A stretch of DNA of 43,867 nt, from assembly GCA_902774185.1 (NCBI GenBank), contig CACYHE010000026.1, forward strand, positions 1 to 43,867, written 5' to 3'. The position numbers were made by a program, and so were the translations under genes. The stretch's first letter is position 1. Every line of letters starts with the position of its first letter. The notes under the pieces are model-generated. The model was given only the letters and a program-made list of their open reading frames with translations. It did not search any database and was not told the origin of the DNA. This DNA is from an uncultured Bacteroidales bacterium. GTDB lineage: Bacteria > Bacteroidota > Bacteroidia > Bacteroidales > Paludibacteraceae. Shown in pieces: positions 40,200 to 43,867 of the stretch.

Positions 40200-41438
40200 A
40201 TGTTACAACAAAATTTCGGAACTCTGAGGCAATATGTTCCTGCAGAGTTAAAACACAACTCAAGAGGATGGTACATTGAGTACTACCGCCTAAACCCTAC
40301 CATTAACATGAATGAGCGCGTTCGTCTGATGATGAACCGTGAGCGCAAACGCTGTAAGTCGCTTACAGAGTTCAAACTGCAGACCAGCGCTATTATTCTT
40401 CAAATCAACAACCGACTTGCTGCCGGTTACATCAATCTCCAACAGAACATGCCCGATTATGGTCTCAGTACATCGGATGTGACATCTGGTGATAACGTGC
40501 GTTACTATACGCCGTTGGAACAGGTAATTGACCTTTACGAGAAAGACAAAAGCAAAGAACTGAAGGAAACGACTATGCGCAGCTATAGCTGCTTCTGCAA
40601 ACAGTTTAAGCAGTGGGTACATAAGAATTATCCCACTATGAGTGCTTCTACGTTCTCGCAAATCTTAGCGAACCAATATATGGAGTTCGTGTTGGAAGGT
40701 AATAACTCTAAAGGCAAGACTTCCGTCCGTAAGAAATACGATGAAGATCGCGTAAGCGCGCGTACGTACAATAATAATATAAAGCTTGCGCGTGCGTTCT
40801 TCAGTTGGGCTATGGAGAAGAGTTACGTCCGCACGAATCCGTTTGAGAAGCTAAAGACCAAAAAGGAGGAAAGCAAGGAGCGTACAATCATCCCCAAGGA
40901 AGTACGTGACCGCATAACGGCTTATTTTATGGAAAAGAACCCGACTTTCGTCATCATTATGCAGTTGGTGTATAAATCATTCCTGCGTCCGGTTGAGATT
41001 ACTCGCGTTAAGGTTGAGCAGTTAAACTTCGAAAAACACTGTATAGAGATGAAAGGCTCGCAGAAGAAAAACGGAAAAGCTCACAACGGACGTATGGACG
41101 AGCAACTGGAAGCATTGTTGCGTGATCATATCAAGGGCGCTAAACCAGATGATTACGTATTTGGCGCCGGAACATGGAAGCCGGGAAGCAAACCCTCATC
41201 GTCTCATTCCTATACCATCATCTGGGATAGAATGCGAGAAGCGCTAAAGCTGCCAAGAGAATACCAACTCTACTCGCTACGTGACAGTGGTATCACCAGT
41301 TTGCTCAGAGCTGGAGCAAAAGATTTGGACGTTGTTCAAATTGTTGGTCATAGTGATTTGAGTATGACATTCCGTTATGCAAACCACATTGACGAAGACC
41401 TCATCGAACGCGTCAATAAGATAGCTCCAGCGTTCTAA
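40200..41438 (+). CDS. Tyrosine recombinase/integrase at tRNA-Asp
   Basis: From ATG 40200 the protein has 412 residues: an arm-binding region (about 1-100, with the SRGWYIEYYRLNP start common in Bacteroidetes integrases), a SAM-like core-binding domain (about 110-225, LEQVIDLYEKDKSKELKETT) and a catalytic domain. Catalytic residues seen: R263 (LRPVEITR), R361 in YSLRDSG (the box II His is replaced by Tyr), H384 in GHSD and the nucleophile Y393 in TFRYANH. An earlier in-frame ATG (40110) lies inside the palindrome at 40094. Position right after tRNA-Asp suggests site-specific integration there. No excisionase, mobilisation or conjugation gene is visible in the 2.4 kb that follows, so the element is either a remnant or is longer than the window. 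Confidence 0.88.
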   Translation: MLQQNFGTLRQYVPAELKHNSRGWYIEYYRLNPTINMNERVRLMMNRERKRCKSLTEFKLQTSAIILQINNRLAAGYINLQQNMPDYGLSTSDVTSGDNVRYYTPLEQVIDLYEKDKSKELKETTMRSYSCFCKQFKQWVHKNYPTMSASTFSQILANQYMEFVLEGNNSKGKTSVRKKYDEDRVSARTYNNNIKLARAFFSWAMEKSYVRTNPFEKLKTKKEESKERTIIPKEVRDRITAYFMEKNPTFVIIMQLVYKSFLRPVEITRVKVEQLNFEKHCIEMKGSQKKNGKAHNGRMDEQLEALLRDHIKGAKPDDYVFGAGTWKPGSKPSSSHSYTIIWDRMREALKLPREYQLYSLRDSGITSLLRAGAKDLDVVQIVGHSDLSMTFRYANHIDEDLIERVNKIAPAF

Positions 41439-41460
41439 TAATCACCTTTATAACTTTGTC

Positions 41461-41503
41461 AAAATCCGTCTGTTTTCACATCGAGAATAGACGGATTTTT
41501 CTT
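41461..41503 (+). terminator. Terminator after the integrase gene
   Basis: AAAATCCGTCT (41461-41471) pairs with AGACGGATTTT (41489-41499), then T and C-T-T-T-T. Confidence 0.8.
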
Positions 41504-41579
41504 TTCTATGAAAATTTGTCTCTCTTCTGAAAATAGGACGAATTTTCGAAATAGGAAATTTTTAGGGAAATTTATTCGT

Positions 41580-41739
41580 AACATGCTGATATAACGCATG
41601 TTGCAGCAAATGCAAATAGCGGAAAATCTCCGATATTTTACTTCGTTTGTTCGGTGTTTTCGCTATTTGTCCGGCGATTGAAAACGTAAATCGCTGTAAA
41701 TAAGCCAGATAGCAGCGGAAGATAGCAAAATCTTCCGCT
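41580..41739. other. Cluster of four hairpins in non-coding DNA
   Basis: In 160 bp: AACATGC (41580-41586) with GCATGTT (41596-41602); CAAATAGCG (41613-41621) plus AAAA with TTTT plus CGCTATTTG (41661-41669); GCGATT (41674-41679) with AATCGC (41689-41694); and a perfect 10-bp stem AGCGGAAGAT (41714-41723) with ATCTTCCGCT (41730-41739). No coding region is credible here. Such density fits a structured RNA or a recombination site for the nearby integrase. Confidence 0.6.
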
Positions 41740-41780
41740 CTTTCCCACTGAAGAGCCCCAACCGCCCTGCTATATTGACG

Positions 41781-42104
41781 CTCCCAAACGAGTCTTCAAA
41801 AGCGGAATATGCAGTCAACACTTTCAACATTTTCCTCATAAGTCTTGTGTACTTTCTATGCCAAAGGTCTCTCTTATTTAACCAAGCGAAAGTCTTTGCC
41901 TTTTCCATTCCCAAGAGTCTCCTTTCTTCACGCTGCAAGGGTCTTCACTTTGCGCGACCTTACAAGTCTCTATTGTGCACTGACCTTGTGAGTTCTCATC
42001 AATTTCATTGACCCCAAAGTCTCCGTTTACTCTCCGACCTCGCGAGTCTCTAACCACTCCGCCACCTCAAAAGTCTGTTTGCGCTCGCGCGCCTTTGAGT
42101 CTTA
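41781..42104. repeat. Degenerate array with AGTCT core every 24-27 bp
   Basis: A short core (AGTCT, sometimes GGTCT or AGTTCT) recurs with its G at 41792, 41842, 41867, 41892, 41917, 41941, 41966, 41992, 42019, 42046, 42073 and 42099; a weaker copy (AGTCA) lies at 41814. The spacing drifts from 25 to 27 bp. In the later units the core is preceded by GACC or ACCT, giving short dyads GAC(N6-7)GTC. The DNA between cores differs from unit to unit. It is not in a fixed reading frame, so it is not a protein repeat. The region contains no convincing gene. Confidence 0.7.
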
Positions 42105-42109
42105 CATAA

Positions 42110-42148
42110 ACAAAACTACCGCACGTTTCATCACGAAAAGCGCGGTAG
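42110..42148 (-). terminator. Probable terminator of the minus-strand YqiA/AlkD operon
   Basis: CTACCGC (42116-42122) pairs with GCGGTAG (42142-42148). Read on the minus strand the stem is followed by TTTTGTTTATG. It lies about 50 bp after the stop of the esterase gene. Confidence 0.6.
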
Positions 42149-42199
42149 CGACGGAAACGGGACACGTCAAAGTGATTTAGATAGTAAACAGCAAACGCC

Positions 42200-42808
42200 T
42201 CACACCTCGTTTGTGTATTGTAATTCTATTAACATCTTCTCCGCCAGCGGCACGTACCATGTGCGGACTTCATCAGCGGTGGGAGTATGCCCACCAGGAA
42301 AATGGAATGTACGGTTGTAGTGCTCCAAGAAGAGCGGTTCGAAGTACGCTAAAGTATCTTGCTCTCCGAATATTCCCCACACATGGTCGCTGAATTGCGG
42401 ATTGCAGTTGTCGAATTGCGTAGCTTCCATTGCTGCAAACTCTTTTACCAATGCCTCATCAATAACGAAAGACTGCTTGCTATCCTTGCGTGGCGACTTG
42501 TATTCATGCTGCCCGATGCGTTGGTTTAGAAACTCTGACATCCGGAAATGCGGATTGCCCAACAGAGCAGGAATAGATTTTACAGGAGCTATCATTTGCG
42601 CATAGAATGCGCCACAACTATTCCCGATTAGCAAATCGGGCTTTTCTCTATCTGTCAAATCAGAAATGAATTCCATCGCCCCTTGGGGATGCATAGGCAG
42701 ATCCGGAGTGAGCACTTCTGCTCTCCTTGCAAAAGCCTCTCGCAATGCCACAGCCGGGACACATTGCCCGCTTGCATAAAAGCCGTGTAGGAATAGAATC
42801 TTTTTCAT
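42200..42808 (-). CDS. YqiA/YcfP-like alpha/beta-hydrolase
   Basis: A 202-residue cytoplasmic protein starting KKILFLHGFYASGQC (oxyanion region), with the nucleophile elbow GNSCGAFYAQMIA (G-x-S-x-G), an Asp in GIFGEQDTLAYF and a His in FPGGHTPTADEV. This triad and the short alpha/beta fold match the YqiA/YcfP (UPF0227) esterases. The substrate is unknown. The start overlaps the AlkD-like stop by 4 bp, so the two are co-translated; a terminator follows at 42110-42148. Confidence 0.82.
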   Translation of the reverse strand: MKKILFLHGFYASGQCVPAVALREAFARRAEVLTPDLPMHPQGAMEFISDLTDREKPDLLIGNSCGAFYAQMIAPVKSIPALLGNPHFRMSEFLNQRIGQHEYKSPRKDSKQSFVIDEALVKEFAAMEATQFDNCNPQFSDHVWGIFGEQDTLAYFEPLFLEHYNRTFHFPGGHTPTADEVRTWYVPLAEKMLIELQYTNEV

Positions 42809-43497
42809 TTCACTCGCAAGGTCTTTAGCAAAGCCTTTTGTTCGTCCGCGATACGGAAACTCTCAACGGCTTTCTGGATGGTTTTGTTGTGTGTTTCTTT
42901 CTCCATACGCTGTTGCTGTATATAGGGAAGCGTGGCATCCCATTGTTTGGCAAGCGCCGTAGCAAAGAACCACGCTTGCATCATGCGGATGTAATACTCA
43001 TCAGACTTGATAGATGCAACCCATTCCAAGTATTCCGGTCGAAAAGCCTCGTCCCAAAAATAACGCATCAGCGTGCATATTCCAAAGCGTTTCGTATAGG
43101 TGTGTTTGCTCCTCATCCACTTGCGAACGTACGGTAATAACTCCGTCGTATGTTTCTTGAAGCAACGAGGCGATAGTTGGTCGCAGGTCGCCCAGTTATC
43201 TACATACGGCAGGAACTGCTCTAGATTAGCGATACAGATGTTGAAATCTTTCTCTTCCGACAGGATAAAGGCGTGCAATTGGTTCTCGTCAAAATAGCGA
43301 TGAGGCAAACTGTGCAAGAACTCTTGCGCAGCAGGAGTCTTGCAGATTTGCTTCGCCATTTTGCGCAAGTTCGGTGTCCGCACACCAATAACCGTCTCGC
43401 GTTTGACAGTCGGCAGTAACTTGCTCTGGAAATCCGCATACGCCTTGTCTTGCAAAGCAAATAGTTGAGCGGTAATATCTATTCTATCTATTGTCAT
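42805..43497 (-). CDS. AlkD-like DNA alkylation repair protein
   Basis: A 230-residue, all-helical protein of the AlkD/DNA alkylation repair family (HEAT-like repeats). Seen: GVRTPNLRKMAKQI, FILSEEKDF, NWATCDQLSPRCFKKH, KRFGICTLMRYFWDEAF and the block YYIRMMQAWFFATALAKQWD; the W and D expected in the family's DNA-binding groove (VDNWATCDQ) are present. Members excise bulky or positively charged alkyl bases such as 7-methylguanine or bind damaged DNA. First gene of the pair with the esterase; 12 bp after the partial gene at 43510. Confidence 0.88.
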   Translation of the reverse strand: MTIDRIDITAQLFALQDKAYADFQSKLLPTVKRETVIGVRTPNLRKMAKQICKTPAAQEFLHSLPHRYFDENQLHAFILSEEKDFNICIANLEQFLPYVDNWATCDQLSPRCFKKHTTELLPYVRKWMRSKHTYTKRFGICTLMRYFWDEAFRPEYLEWVASIKSDEYYIRMMQAWFFATALAKQWDATLPYIQQQRMEKETHNKTIQKAVESFRIADEQKALLKTLRVK

Positions 43498-43509
43498 AAC
43501 TCGAATGAC

Positions 43510-43867
43510 TTAAACATCTTTATGCTTTATTATTCTGAAAGTACAGCGGTCGCTTCCCCTGAGAATCGTATTCTCAATCCGAACTTCGAATTGGCTATCC
43601 GGTTCCAGCTGCGACAAGATATATAGAATGCTCTGTCGCGAGCACTCACATTGTTGCGGATGGTTTCTCAGCCCACATTTAACTTTAGGGCACGTACATT
43701 CCAGATAACTCAGTTCATAAACCTTTCCTGCTTCAATCACCCTACCCGTATAGGACTTGCTGTTGTACCCTTCCGTATAGATCCTGTCAAAATCCCCTTC
43801 ATACTTGGCATATATTTGCTTATGTATCTGGAGAACATGATCTTTTACACATTCGATGGCTTCTTCT
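43510..43867 (-). CDS. Cysteine-rich protein, DUF6144-like, cut by the window end
   Basis: The frame is open to the window edge, so the N-terminus is missing; 118 codons are seen. The visible part has LECTCPKVKCGLRNHP, then QQCECSRQSILYIL, a strand EVRIENTILRGSDRCTF and a basic end. Clusters CxCPxxxC and CxCS plus the closing LRGxDxCxF motif resemble the DUF6144 / L-2-amino-thiazoline-4-carboxylic acid hydrolase-like group, where cysteines may bind a cofactor or metal. The exact family is uncertain. It lies 12 bp upstream of alkD on the same strand and is likely its operon partner. Confidence 0.6.
   Translation of the reverse strand, partial: EEAIECVKDHVLQIHKQIYAKYEGDFDRIYTEGYNSKSYTGRVIEAGKVYELSYLECTCPKVKCGLRNHPQQCECSRQSILYILSQLEPDSQFEVRIENTILRGSDRCTFRIIKHKDV

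Noticed and set aside
40820-40840. Attachment-site repeat of the tRNA-Asp 3' end inside the integrase gene
   Set aside because: Only GTCCGCAC matches, too short and within coding sequence.
41663-41938. Minus-strand ORF of 91 residues
   Set aside because: It runs through two hairpins and the degenerate array, has no family look, and has no promoter.
41781-42104. CRISPR array
   Set aside because: The conserved part is only about 5-7 bp, the spacing drifts, and there is no repeat of 23-40 bp and no cas gene.

Overview
The window looks like chromosomal DNA of a gut- or rumen-type Bacteroidales, of the Prevotella/Muribaculum kind; I cannot resolve the genus. The grounds are a complete type IX secretion (T9SS) core, T9SS-type cargo proteins, a quinone-linked fumarate reductase/succinate dehydrogenase of the B. 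subtilis/Bacteroides type, DUF2795, DUF3098, DUF4886 and DUF6169 proteins, and a dozen promoters of the Bacteroidetes form (TTTG, about 20 bp, TAnnTTTG) in place of the sigma70 form.

Layout. 1-2250: a terminator of something upstream, a retropepsin-like protease gene with an overlapping short ORF, about 800 bp of structured non-coding DNA with a strong promoter, then a 39-residue ORF coupled to a DUF6169 gene. 2250-12800: a hairpin-containing leader, a 2801-residue secreted repeat protein with a T9SS-like C-terminus, a 42-residue peptide ORF and a second secreted protein. 12900-18900: an envelope cluster made of an unknown lipoprotein, a lipoprotein copy of the SecD periplasmic domain, a CAP-domain protein, and a Sel1-repeat/beta-domain/caspase-like protease. 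18900-22830: sdhC, sdhA (with an extra N-terminal helix), an AT-rich two-helix membrane gene, and an sdhB whose [2Fe-2S] loop is deleted with a frameshift. 22800-25940: ybeY and a spore-maturation-type double Gate-domain protein on the minus strand, divergent from a methyltransferase and a corrinoid adenosyltransferase. 25960-39830: a long same-strand run of DUF2795, porP, gldK-L-M-N, ftsX, DUF3098, uppP, truB, queA, ung, polA and DUF4886. 39870-42150: tRNA-Asp, a tyrosine recombinase, a cluster of hairpins and a degenerate array with a period of about 26 bp. 42200-43867: a minus-strand YqiA-like esterase, an AlkD-like protein and a partial cysteine-rich gene.

How it fits together. The PorP/GldKLMN genes encode the T9SS motor and ring. 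The two large proteins at 2.4-12.8 kb carry signal peptides and T9SS-like C-terminal modules, so they are likely cargo. GldN is followed at once by ftsX and the conserved uppP-truB-queA block, so secretion, envelope, tRNA modification and DNA repair genes may share transcripts.

Most unusual. (1) Short tandem arrays with 7-8 bp units recur at nine or so places, abutting start codons and also inside coding linkers. One sits exactly where PolA has lost its 3'-5' exonuclease domain, and another where the DUF4886 protein has lost its export signal. (2) A degenerate array with an AGTCT core every 24-27 bp lies downstream of the tRNA-Asp integrase. (3) The sdh operon carries an N-terminal extension on SdhA, a foreign-looking small membrane gene and a broken sdhB. 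(4) A SecD periplasmic domain has become a stand-alone lipoprotein.
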